From contig JANYDM010000142.1 in NCBI GenBank assembly GCA_025363575.1, positions 1 to 19,896 of the forward strand: a stretch of 19,896 nt of DNA, in the 5' to 3' direction. The position numbers and the translations under genes are program-made. The notes under the pieces were generated by a model that did no database searches, was not told the origin of the DNA, and was given only the letters and a program-made list of their open reading frames with translations. Of this stretch, positions 1 to 7,939 are shown in pieces (position 1 is the stretch's first letter; the number at the start of each line of letters is the position of its first letter). This DNA comes from Betaproteobacteria bacterium. Lineage in GTDB: Bacteria > Pseudomonadota > Gammaproteobacteria > Burkholderiales > SG8-41.

Positions 1-99
1 AACAACAAGATTCGCGTCATCCAGCGCCGCGCATACGGACTGCGCGACGAAGAATATCTGCGCTTGAAAATCCTTACCTGCATGTTGCCAGTCCTCTAA
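1..99 (+). CDS. Transposase C-terminus, ISL3 family (partial)
   Basis: The first 32 codons are open from the window edge and end in TAA. The peptide has the segment RRAYGLRDEEYLRLKI, which matches the conserved tail of ISL3-family (IS204/IS1001/IS1165 type) DDE transposases. Only the last part of the protein is here; the catalytic DDE residues would lie to the left of the window. The family call rests on recognising this tail motif and on the inverted-repeat-like sequence that follows. It is not possible to tell whether the rest of the transposase is intact. Confidence 0.75.
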   Translation, partial: NNKIRVIQRRAYGLRDEEYLRLKILTCMLPVL

Positions 100-137
100 A
101 ATAACCCAAAATCACCCACACGACTTCCTGAAGACCC
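1..137 (+). mobile_element. Right end of an ISL3-family insertion sequence
   Basis: The transposase tail ends at 99. About 16 bases later a stretch at 116-137 reads, on the minus strand, GGGTCTTCAGGAAGTCGTG and onward, which has the look of an ISL3 terminal inverted repeat beginning with GG. If the element ends at 137, the next 8 bases (AAAATAAG, 138-145) would be the direct repeat, since ISL3 elements usually duplicate 8 bp. The left end is outside the window, so neither the repeat nor the duplication can be confirmed. The element lies just behind the phosphotransferase-like gene and could mark the border of the neighbouring island. Confidence 0.55.
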
Positions 138-176
138 AAAATAAGATTGCATAGTGGTGTTGCGAACTTTCAGTCT

Positions 177-1121
177 CTATTGCGTATTCAAGTCGCTCAA
201 CGAATGTCGTAAATCGCTGGTCGCTTCGTCCTTCCGATCCGGGAAGAAAGCTACGAGGATTGCTGAGGCGGCAACCGTGACGGCTTTCCATGTCTGCATG
301 AAGTCATCGCTCACGGGCGCGTCGGCGGTATAGCCGGCCAGCGCGGCGGCGCGTTCGGCAGGCCAGCGCCAGCGCCACACGTCCAGAGCAGGATGGCTGA
401 TGTAAGAGTCGCCAAAATCAATCAAGCCCTGGAAGCGCCCGGTGTCCGGATCTACGAAGGTGTGTGGCGGACCCGGGTTGGAGTGCAAAGCGACGAACTC
501 TTGCGATTCGGGCACGGCTGCCAATGTACGCTCTCGCACCGTTTCGAATGGAGTTTCCAGCGGCCACGCACGCTTATACTTTTCAAGTCGCCTGGCGACT
601 ACGTCGAAGTATTCGGACAGGCGCTTTTTAAAGTCGGCCGGAGTACGGTCGGTGGGAAGGTGAGCGCTGTCGTGAAACGGCTGCTGCGGGATAGCATGGA
701 GACGGCGCAATAAGCGCCCCATGCTGAAGATGACGCCGTGGCGCGCTTCGGGCGTAAGTGTGGCGTCCGCATAGGCGACTCCGGGCATCAAGGTCTGAAT
801 GTTGTACTCCAATAGATTGTTCTCACGGTTGTAGCCGAGTACGCGCGGCACCGGCAGGTCGGGCGCGGCCGCCGCCAGCTGATTGAGAAAAAACACTTCA
901 CGGGCGAGGCTGGTGCCGACGCGCACTTGTTGTGGCCGCTGCACCTTGAGCACGATTACGTCATCGACGATGTAGGTCCGCGCTTCGCCGCCCGATTCAT
1001 CGACGCCCGTCATCGCTTTTGCCGTTGGCACGAAACGGTGCACGCAGCGCAGCACCTCGGCCTCCGAAAGAATCGGATCGGGCGCATGGGGTTGCAGGTA
1101 GTACTCTTTGAGCATGCTCAT
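177..1121 (-). CDS. Phosphotransferase-fold (APH/choline kinase-like) protein with altered catalytic loop
   Basis: This 314-residue protein has the aminoglycoside phosphotransferase/choline kinase fold: a probable ATP-site lysine in VIVLKVQR (K59), a Glu in AREVFFL (E75), a catalytic-loop region and an IDFGD metal-binding motif (D235). The catalytic loop, normally HxDxxxxN, reads HSNPGPPH (H213-H220), so the catalytic Asp is Asn and the Mg-binding Asn is His. It may be a pseudokinase or use another mechanism; substrate is unknown. I chose the ATG at 1121 because AAGGA lies just upstream. A longer reading frame to 1340 would overlap the SOD gene by 175 bases. It is the third gene of the leftward run, 44 bases behind the SOD-rhodanese gene, and lies directly next to the IS end. 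Confidence 0.8.
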   Translation of the reverse strand: MSMLKEYYLQPHAPDPILSEAEVLRCVHRFVPTAKAMTGVDESGGEARTYIVDDVIVLKVQRPQQVRVGTSLAREVFFLNQLAAAAPDLPVPRVLGYNRENNLLEYNIQTLMPGVAYADATLTPEARHGVIFSMGRLLRRLHAIPQQPFHDSAHLPTDRTPADFKKRLSEYFDVVARRLEKYKRAWPLETPFETVRERTLAAVPESQEFVALHSNPGPPHTFVDPDTGRFQGLIDFGDSYISHPALDVWRWRWPAERAAALAGYTADAPVSDDFMQTWKAVTVAASAILVAFFPDRKDEATSDLRHSLSDLNTQ

Positions 1122-1165
1122 ATGGATATCCTTGCCATCGCTGGACAGAAAATGGGGCGCAATCG

Positions 1166-2119
1166 CTAAGCGTGTTGCTTTACCGGCGCGCCGATAGTCC
1201 GCCAGCTCCAGTGGCCGCCTTTCATGTAGCTCGCATCGAAGCCTGCCTCGCGCAATGCAATGGCAGTCTTGCATCCCATGTCGAATCCATAGGCGCAGAA
1301 CACGATCACGGGACTGGACTTCGAAAGCTCGCCGGCCCATTCATGAACCCGCTCCGGATCGCGCCAGATCGCGCCGTCTATGATCTCCTTCGTCCGCGAC
1401 ACGTAGTGCTGCGGACGGACGTCGATCAGTTGCAGGGGCTTGCCACTGTCAAGAATCGCCTTGACTTCTTCGACCGAGACGCCTGGCACGTCGCCAAACT
1501 CGGGCTGAATCAGCGGACGCGGCGGTTCGACCTTCACCGCATCTTCATAGCGGCCTTCGACCGCTTTCCAGCCGATATTGCGCATGAACGCATCCACGTA
1601 TGCTTTCGCGTTTGCGCCGAAGTCGATGTGGTACGCATGTTCGTACATGTCGAGTGCGAGTATCGGGATGCCGCCCGCGACCGCCTGCGTATGCTCGGAT
1701 GCGTATTGATTGATAAGACGGCGCTCGCGCGGCATGTAGACGAGTAGTACCCAGCCCGATCCGCCCGCGAGCGCATTACCCATCGCAATGAACTCGTCGC
1801 GCCAATGGTCCATGGAGCCAAAATCGCGAGCAAGCACGTCCTTGAACGCCGCGCTTGGTTTTTCCGCCAGACCCAGACTTGCGAAATAAAGCTCGTGGAG
1901 CACCATGGAATTCAGCGCAATCAGTTCCTCTCGCTTGAGATCGCTGACAACATAACTCGGTGCCTTGGTGAAATCGAGCGAAGCCAGGTCCTGCGTAATC
2001 GCGTTCAATCGACGGAGCGCGCCGCCATAGTTGTTTTCATAGTGGCTCTCGATCAGTTTCTGGGACAAATCGTTGAGCAAGTAAGGGCGATGGAACATCG
2101 GTGTGATCTGGTAGCGCAT
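1166..2119 (-). CDS. Fe/Mn superoxide dismutase fused to rhodanese domain (ChrC-ChrE-like fusion)
   Basis: Residues 1-195 are an iron/manganese superoxide dismutase with the metal ligands in place: H26 (SHYENNYGG), H75 (VLHELYF), D157 and H161 (DMYEHAYHIDFG). Residues from about 210 to 317 are a rhodanese domain with LIDVRPQHY and active-site Cys275 in the loop FCAYGFDMG, so it could handle sulfane sulfur or thiols. The outer metal sphere is not that of a classic SOD: by ungapped alignment with E. coli FeSOD, His30 is Asn30 and the gateway Tyr34 is Ala34. No signal peptide is seen, so it should be cytoplasmic. The gene follows the cyclodeaminase-like gene by 17 bases. In Cupriavidus-type chromate operons a SOD (ChrC) and a rhodanese (ChrE) are separate genes near chrB, so a role in chromate or peroxide stress is inferred. 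Confidence 0.9.
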   Translation of the reverse strand: MRYQITPMFHRPYLLNDLSQKLIESHYENNYGGALRRLNAITQDLASLDFTKAPSYVVSDLKREELIALNSMVLHELYFASLGLAEKPSAAFKDVLARDFGSMDHWRDEFIAMGNALAGGSGWVLLVYMPRERRLINQYASEHTQAVAGGIPILALDMYEHAYHIDFGANAKAYVDAFMRNIGWKAVEGRYEDAVKVEPPRPLIQPEFGDVPGVSVEEVKAILDSGKPLQLIDVRPQHYVSRTKEIIDGAIWRDPERVHEWAGELSKSSPVIVFCAYGFDMGCKTAIALREAGFDASYMKGGHWSWRTIGAPVKQHA

Positions 2120-2136
2120 GGGTATCTCCGTGTGAT

Positions 2137-3132
2137 TCAGGCGTTGAAAGAAAATGCGACGCCTTGCTTCAGTCCGGCTGCGCGCCGGTAAACGGCGGCC
2201 GCGGCCGCGACGTCCTGCAGCGCGGTGCCGGTCGAATCGAAGACGATGATTTCGTCATCGCGCGTGCGCGCGGGTCTGATGCCCGCCACGACCTGGCCGA
2301 GTTCTGCGTGCACGTCGGCACGTGTCATTACCTTGGCGTTGATCGCATGGTGCAGATCGCCGATCTCGGCGCACTGGTCGACGATATCCGCGACCACGGT
2401 GTGTTTCGCGAGCAACTGCGGATCGATTTCCTGCTTGTCCGGGTTGTCGGCGCCGACTGCGGCAATGAAAGTGCCCGCGCGCACCATGTCGTTCGTGACG
2501 AAGTAGCGTTTGGACGTCGTGCAGGTGATAACAATGTCGCTGCCTGCCACTGCCGCTGCGAGGTCGCTCGTCGCGGCAATTGGCATCTTCAGCTCGCCGG
2601 ACAGATTTTCGACGAAGGCGTTGGCTTTTACGGCATCCTGATCGTAAGCGTAGATTTTCCGCAGCGTCCGCACGCGGCACAGCGCGCGCAATTGCGTCGC
2701 GCCTTGCGTGCCGCATCCGCACACCAGCACGGCCTCTGAGTTCTTGCGCGAAAGGTACTTTGCCGCCACCGCGGTGGCCGCTGCAGTGCGCAATGCAGTG
2801 ATGGAAATCGAATCCATGACGGCGAGCGGAAAACCGTTCGTCGCGTCGCATAGCACCACCACGCCTTGTATCGTCGGCAAATTGTGAAGCGTGCCGTTTT
2901 GCGCAAAGTTGGAATTGGTCTTGGCAGCGAAGTACGGGCGGTCGAGCGTGAGCAGCGCGGCCTTGATATGAAATCCACCGTCGGTCGCGGGCATACCAAG
3001 CACACCGGGCGGTGCGGTTTTGCCCTGCGCGTGCTGCGCGAACGCGTCTTCCACTGCGGCGATGCATTCGTCGAGTGTCAGCAGCCGTTCGACCTCGCTG
3101 CGACTCAATATGAGAGTTTCGCCGGCGGTCAT
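2137..3132 (-). CDS. Ornithine cyclodeaminase/mu-crystallin family protein
   Basis: The 331-residue length is typical of the family. There is a Rossmann motif GCGTQG at 139-144, a substrate-site Lys (K71 in FAAKTNSNF), the DSISITALRTAAATAVAAKYL region with Arg115, GADNPDKQE at 227-235, and the late motif FDSTGTALQD at 298-307. These features fit an NAD(P)-dependent enzyme: ornithine cyclodeaminase, alanine dehydrogenase of the archaeal type, or an imine (ketimine) reductase. The exact substrate cannot be read from the sequence. It is the first gene of the leftward run and faces chrB across a 338-base gap. Its ATG at 3132 has no strong ribosome binding site. Why an amino-acid dehydrogenase should travel with a SOD and ChrB is unclear. 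Confidence 0.88.
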   Translation of the reverse strand: MTAGETLILSRSEVERLLTLDECIAAVEDAFAQHAQGKTAPPGVLGMPATDGGFHIKAALLTLDRPYFAAKTNSNFAQNGTLHNLPTIQGVVVLCDATNGFPLAVMDSISITALRTAAATAVAAKYLSRKNSEAVLVCGCGTQGATQLRALCRVRTLRKIYAYDQDAVKANAFVENLSGELKMPIAATSDLAAAVAGSDIVITCTTSKRYFVTNDMVRAGTFIAAVGADNPDKQEIDPQLLAKHTVVADIVDQCAEIGDLHHAINAKVMTRADVHAELGQVVAGIRPARTRDDEIIVFDSTGTALQDVAAAAAVYRRAAGLKQGVAFSFNA

Positions 3133-3427
3133 GATATGTGCTCAGCGGCAGGCCGGGAGGCGACCATGGCGCACGCACGCAGGATGACCGTAGGGGAGTT
3201 AATGCTGATGCTGTTTTCCACGCGCGCTCCTATCCCGTAAGGGATTTGGAGCAGCACTTGGGAACAGTAACGTTCTTGAGTGCCGGGTGGCTGCCTACTA
3301 CCCGGCTGAATCGCGGCGCATGGCCGCGAGATCACGTGCCGCCACTTTATGGAACCCGCGCTCCTCTGTCAAGAATATTTATCGCTAAATCGTAAATTGT
3401 ATTATTAATCACTATATTTTCAATGAG

Positions 3428-3456
3428 TTGTGTGTTGTAGTTATTACTACTATAAT
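3428..3456 (+). promoter_or_regulatory. chrB promoter (sigma-70 type)
   Basis: TTGTGT at 3428-3433, a 17-base spacer, and a perfect TATAAT at 3451-3456 fit a sigma-70 promoter. Transcription would start near 3463, only about 8 bases before the chrB ATG at 3471. There is no Shine-Dalgarno sequence in that stretch (CAACCATAAC), so the message is likely leaderless or nearly so. Confidence 0.6.
3437..3450. promoter_or_regulatory. Candidate operator: inverted repeat in the chrB promoter spacer
   Basis: GTAGT-TATT-ACTAC is a perfect inverted repeat (5-bp arms, 4-base centre) lying between the -35 and -10 boxes of chrB and ending directly against TATAAT. Binding here would block RNA polymerase. ChrB proteins are known to regulate chr operons, so autoregulation is a reasonable inference; the protein that binds is not shown by the sequence. 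Confidence 0.45.
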
Positions 3457-3470
3457 GTAGCAACCATAAC

Positions 3471-4430
3471 ATGAATTCAAAAACCTACAGTACGCTGGTA
3501 TTGAGCCTGCCGTCCAAAGACAAGACGGTGCGCATGCGCATCTGGCGCGCCTTGCGCAGTATCGGCTGCGGCGTTCTTCGAGACGGCGTCTATCTGTTGC
3601 CCGCGGGCGTGGCTCAGGCAGCGGCCTTTGCCGATCTCGAATCAGATGTAAAGGCGGCGGGCGGCATCGCGATGACGGTCGAGTTGAATCTCAAGACGGC
3701 CGCTCAATTCGATACGGTGCGCAAGCTGTTCGAGCGGACGGCCGAGTATGCGTCGCTCATTACGCGCATCGACGCGGCGAAGAAAACGCTGGCCCGCATC
3801 GGTCAATCCCGGGCGGATACCCTCGTCAAAAGATTGCGCCGCGCTTACCAGGAGATCGTCAAGATTGATTTCTATCCTGCACAGGCGACGAAGCAGGCGC
3901 AGGCCGCCCTGGCGGGGCTGGAGGGAGCAGTACAGGGACTTTATTCTGCGCACGAGCCGCGTAAGGCGAAGGGCAGGATCCGGCGCCTCGATCCCGTCAA
4001 GTATCAGAAACGCCTGTGGGCCACGCGCAAGCATCTATGGATCGACCGCATGGCGAGCGGCTGGCTGATCAAACGCTTCATCGATCGCAAGGCGCGTTTT
4101 GCGTGGATGGACAGCCCCAAGCATCTGCCGAAGGGCGCCGTGGGATTTGATTTCGACGGCGCCGACTTCACGCATGTCGGCAACCGCGTGACATTCGAAG
4201 TGTTGCTCGCGAGCTTCGATCTCGACAGCGATCCGTCGTTGAACCGGATCGCCGCAACGATCCACTATCTGGACGTCGGCGGCATCCCAGTTGCCGACGC
4301 CAAAGGCATCGAGATGATTCTGAAAGGCGCGCGCGACAACGCACGAAGCGACGATGAGTTGCTGGCGACGGCCTCCAGAGTCTTTGACCACATGTACTCT
4401 GCTTACCAGTCACCGGATGCCACGCAATAA
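3471..4430 (+). CDS. chrB: ChrB-type chromate resistance regulator (orphan)
   Basis: The 319-residue protein has both parts of ChrB. The N-terminal part (about 1-160) begins STLVLSLPSKDKTVRMRIWRA-like and has the LRDGVYLLP motif at 36-44. The C-terminal ChrB_C domain (about 180-310) includes LWATRKHLWIDRMASGWLI, FDFDGADFTHVGNRVTFEVLL and HYLDVGG. ChrB senses chromate and controls the ChrA efflux pump in known operons. Here no chrA follows: the next gene, gluQ, is on the other strand. The divergent SOD-rhodanese gene instead supplies ChrC- and ChrE-like functions. The near-leaderless ATG at 3471 is chosen because it matches the family N-terminus. Whether it responds to chromate or another oxidant is not shown. 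Confidence 0.92.
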   Translation: MNSKTYSTLVLSLPSKDKTVRMRIWRALRSIGCGVLRDGVYLLPAGVAQAAAFADLESDVKAAGGIAMTVELNLKTAAQFDTVRKLFERTAEYASLITRIDAAKKTLARIGQSRADTLVKRLRRAYQEIVKIDFYPAQATKQAQAALAGLEGAVQGLYSAHEPRKAKGRIRRLDPVKYQKRLWATRKHLWIDRMASGWLIKRFIDRKARFAWMDSPKHLPKGAVGFDFDGADFTHVGNRVTFEVLLASFDLDSDPSLNRIAATIHYLDVGGIPVADAKGIEMILKGARDNARSDDELLATASRVFDHMYSAYQSPDATQ

Positions 4431-4625
4431 CATCAATTGAATGGGGTCCTCCGTTCGCCAGGTTGCTGACAGCAGATCACCGTCGACGCCCAGCGTAGCA
4501 GGCGACCACGGTAAATCCAAGGACCAAAGGCATAGATGCGCGATTTCTGGTTGGCGGCATTCATGATTGGAAAGCGGCTGGCTTGCCGACAGACGGTAAG
4601 TAAAGCCGGTCTTGCCGTGGCAGTC

Positions 4626-5528
4626 TCACGCCGCGGGCATCGACGCGCTGCGCGTGCGCGGCACGCGCTCCAAGCGCCAGTTCGCAATGGCCCAGGCCCA
4701 CAATTCGTTGACGTTCGCCTGCGCAAGAGTATCGGGTGGATGCTGGCCGAGAAAGCGCAGCACTGCTGCCAGCGCCTCCACCGGCTGCGCAGGATCGATG
4801 GGCGTGGCGAGGGTTTGCTTGCTAAGCTTTTCGCCATCTGCATTAACAGCGACCGGCACATGACAATAGCGCGGCGTTGAGAATTTCAACAATCGCTGCA
4901 GATAAATCTGACGCGGCGTCGAGTCGAGCAGGTCGGCGCCGCGCACAATGTCGGTGATACCTTGTTCCGCATCATCGACCACCACTGCGAGTTGGTACGC
5001 GTATACATGGTCGGCGCGCAACAGCACGAAGTCGCCGATATCCGATTCGAGATTCTGCTGCACAGGGCCTTGCACCGCGTCATCGAAGCTGATCAGAGCG
5101 CCGCGCGTGTCGATGCGATACGCACGCACGGCTTTGCCCGGCGCGAGTCCGTTGCGGCAGGTGCCGGGATAAACCGGGCCTTCAATTCCGCTCAATGCCG
5201 AGTCGGCGATTTCACGCCGGCTGCATGCGCAAGGATAGACAAGATGCAATGCACGCAGGCGATGCAGTTCGGCGTGGTAGGCGTCCGCGCGCTTGCTTTG
5301 ATGCACGATCGCGCCGTCCCACTGCATGCCGCAGGCCGCGAGCGTGCGCAGGATCTCGTCGGCAGCACCCGGCACGACGCGCGGCGTGTCGAGATCTTCA
5401 ATTCGCACAAGCCATTCGCCGCGATGGCTCTTCGCTTCGAGATAACTCGCGACCGCCGCAACCAGCGAGCCGAAGTGCAGCGGGCCGGTCGGGCTGGGGG
5501 CAAATCTGCCGCGGTAGTTGGAGGTCAT
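4626..5528 (-). CDS. gluQ: Glutamyl-Q tRNA(Asp) synthetase
   Basis: This 300-residue protein is a class I glutamyl-tRNA synthetase paralogue without an anticodon-binding domain, the hallmark of GluQ (YadB). It carries the HIGH-like PSPTGPLHFGS near residues 11-21 and a KMSKS-like KLSKQ at 234-238. Likely zinc ligands are C100, C102, Y120 and C124 (CACSRREI and YPGTCRNG). The enzyme activates glutamate and attaches it to queuosine at the wobble position of tRNA-Asp in the cytoplasm. It is convergent with chrB and divergent from frmA. The 195 bases behind its stop hold no gene I can support and no clear terminator. Confidence 0.95.
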   Translation of the reverse strand: MTSNYRGRFAPSPTGPLHFGSLVAAVASYLEAKSHRGEWLVRIEDLDTPRVVPGAADEILRTLAACGMQWDGAIVHQSKRADAYHAELHRLRALHLVYPCACSRREIADSALSGIEGPVYPGTCRNGLAPGKAVRAYRIDTRGALISFDDAVQGPVQQNLESDIGDFVLLRADHVYAYQLAVVVDDAEQGITDIVRGADLLDSTPRQIYLQRLLKFSTPRYCHVPVAVNADGEKLSKQTLATPIDPAQPVEALAAVLRFLGQHPPDTLAQANVNELWAWAIANWRLERVPRTRSASMPAA

Positions 5529-5593
5529 GACGTCTGAACGTTGCCGGTGTTTGATAGTATAGCGACCATCATCGCCATTGAACGGAGGCAGTC

Positions 5594-6703
<1,110 letters not shown>

Positions 6704-6714
6704 GAAATAGAAGC

Positions 6715-7287
6715 ATGAATCCGCAGGATGTTCTCGATTTCTGGTTCGGCGCCGCGGCCTCGGCCGAGCACGGCAAGCGCCGCGAGGTATGGTTCAAGAA
6801 GTCCGATGTGTTCGACCAGGCAATACGCAGCCGTTTTCTCGCGCTGTATGAGCTCGCGGCAGACGGCAGGCTTGCCGCCTGGGACCGGACGCCGCAGACG
6901 CTGCTCGCGCTGATCGTCGTCTGCGACCAGTTCCCGCGCAACATGTTTCGCAACGATGCTCGCGCGTTCGCCACCGACTCGATCGCGCTGGGCGCGGCGC
7001 AGCGCATGGCAGCCCGCGGTTGGGACCAGCAGCTATCTCCGTTGGAGCGGCAGTTCGTCTACCTGCCGTTCGAGCACGCCGAGGACATGGCGATGCAGGA
7101 TCGATCGGTCGAGCTGTTCGAGCTTCTCGCGCGCGAGCCTGCGCTCGCGGACTTGCCGGAATGGGCGCGCAAGCACCGCGACATCGTCGCGCGTTTCGGC
7201 CGCTTTCCCCATCGCAACGCTGCGCTCGGCCGCGCGTCGACGCCGGCTGAAGTTGAATTCCTGTCGCAGCCCGGCTCTTCGTTCTGA
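6715..7287 (+). CDS. DUF924 family protein
   Basis: The 190-residue protein has the signature features of DUF924: DVLDFWFG at 5-12, VVCDQFPRNMFR at 68-79, VYLPFEHAED at 115-124, and a C-terminal HRDIVARFGRFPHRN. The family is predicted to be alpha-helical and has no assigned function. It starts 11 bases after frmA and is very likely in the same transcript, so a link to formaldehyde or glutathione metabolism is possible but only by position. Stop is TGA at 7285-7287. Confidence 0.88.
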   Translation: MNPQDVLDFWFGAAASAEHGKRREVWFKKSDVFDQAIRSRFLALYELAADGRLAAWDRTPQTLLALIVVCDQFPRNMFRNDARAFATDSIALGAAQRMAARGWDQQLSPLERQFVYLPFEHAEDMAMQDRSVELFELLAREPALADLPEWARKHRDIVARFGRFPHRNAALGRASTPAEVEFLSQPGSSF

Positions 7288-7295
7288 CCGGCATG

Positions 7296-7311
7296 GCGCG
7301 GAACGCCGCGC
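7296..7311. terminator. GC-rich hairpin after the frmA-DUF924 pair (weak terminator candidate)
   Basis: GCGCGG-AACG-CCGCGC is a perfect 6-bp stem with a 4-base loop, 8 bases behind the DUF924 stop codon. There is no T-run after it, so it is not a standard rho-independent terminator; it may still slow transcription or protect the 3' end of the message. Confidence 0.3.
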
Positions 7312-7405
7312 TGCAATCTGGTAAAGTGCGAAAAAATCCGGCCGCCGGCCGTTCGCGCGCGAAAACAGCGTATACGTTCAAGTCAACTTTATCCCGGGAG
7401 TCTGC

Positions 7406-7939
7406 ATGGGCAAGATTTTTCTCGTAGTACCCGACGCGCCGCTCGAAGAGACGACGCAGCTCAAATCAAGCCGCAAGATAAGCGGGGGTATCCGCCTCGG
7501 CGTGCTCGACAACAGCAAGTCGAACGCGGATCACCTGCTGAAGTTGATCGTCGAGGGCGTGCAGAAGGAATTCAAGGTCGATTCGGTGGTGGTCAAGCGC
7601 AAGCCCGCTTCGAGCCGCCCGGCGACGGATGAAATGCTGGATGAACTCGCAAGGGAGGCCGATCTCGTTATCAGCGCCATGGCCGATTGAGGGTCCTGCA
7701 CGTCGTGGAGTGTCCACGACATGGCGCAGTTAACAAAGCGCGGTCTGATCGCCGCGGTGGTTTGTTCGGATACGTTCATGAAGCTCGGCACGGCGCAGGC
7801 CAAGGTGTTCGGCGTGCCCGATCTGCCGCTGCTGAAAATCCAGCATCCGCTGGGCGGGCTCAATATGGATAAGGTGGTCGAGCGCGCGACAGTGGCGCTG
7901 CCGCAGCTCATCAAGGTGGTCAGGGAGAAACAAACATGA
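7406..7939 (+). CDS. UGSC family selenoprotein (Sec at residue 95, UGA 7688-7690)
   Basis: Reading through the in-frame TGA at 7688-7690 gives 177 residues, MGKIFLVVPDAP...VREKQT. The recoded spot reads AD-U-GSCTSWSVHD, exactly the U-G-S-C motif that names the UGSC family, in which selenocysteine or cysteine fills the first place. Codons continue in the same frame on both sides, and the sequence after the UGA (RGLIAAVVCSDTF, KIQHPLGG) is clearly coding. A SECIS-like hairpin follows the UGA at the right spacing. The Sec/Cys pair (U95, C98) suggests redox chemistry, but no substrate is known. GGGAG upstream of the ATG serves as the ribosome binding site. The stop TGA at 7937-7939 overlaps the next start (ATGA), so the two proteins are translationally coupled. 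A conventional gene caller would report a 94-residue and a 72-residue fragment. Confidence 0.9.
7688..7720 (+). promoter_or_regulatory. Selenocysteine UGA and bacterial SECIS hairpin
   Basis: After the TGA (7688-7690) comes GTCGTGGA (7702-7709), loop GTG (7710-7712) and TCCACGAC (7713-7720): a perfect 8-bp stem with a 3-base loop beginning with G. The loop starts 20 bases after the UGA, within the roughly 16-37 base window known for bacterial SECIS elements, which also need a G in the first two loop positions. The hairpin lies inside the reading frame, as in bacteria, where SelB binds it. Confidence 0.85.

Larger units (their letters stand above)
3133..3470. other. Divergent intergenic region between the cyclodeaminase-like gene and chrB
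   Basis: No gene is supported in these 338 bases. The half next to the leftward gene is GC-rich and holds a perfect 7-bp inverted repeat, GCCGGGT (3282-3288) with ACCCGGC (3300-3306), separated by 11 bases and without a T-run on either strand. The 110 bases before chrB are strikingly AT-rich compared with everything around them and carry the chrB promoter described separately. No promoter for the leftward genes stands out. Confidence 0.6.

Noticed and set aside
3282..3306. Hairpin GCCGGGT/ACCCGGC as a terminator
   Set aside because: Neither strand has a T-run after it and no gene ends nearby; it lies between two divergent genes.
4433..4564. A 43-codon leftward frame behind gluQ
   Set aside because: It has an ordinary composition but no ribosome binding site, no recognisable motif and no other support.
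7721..7939. A separate 72-residue gene behind a 94-residue gene
   Set aside because: Both are in the same frame across one UGA at a UGSC motif with a SECIS hairpin, so they are one selenoprotein. The ATG at 7721 lies at the foot of the hairpin and has no ribosome binding site.
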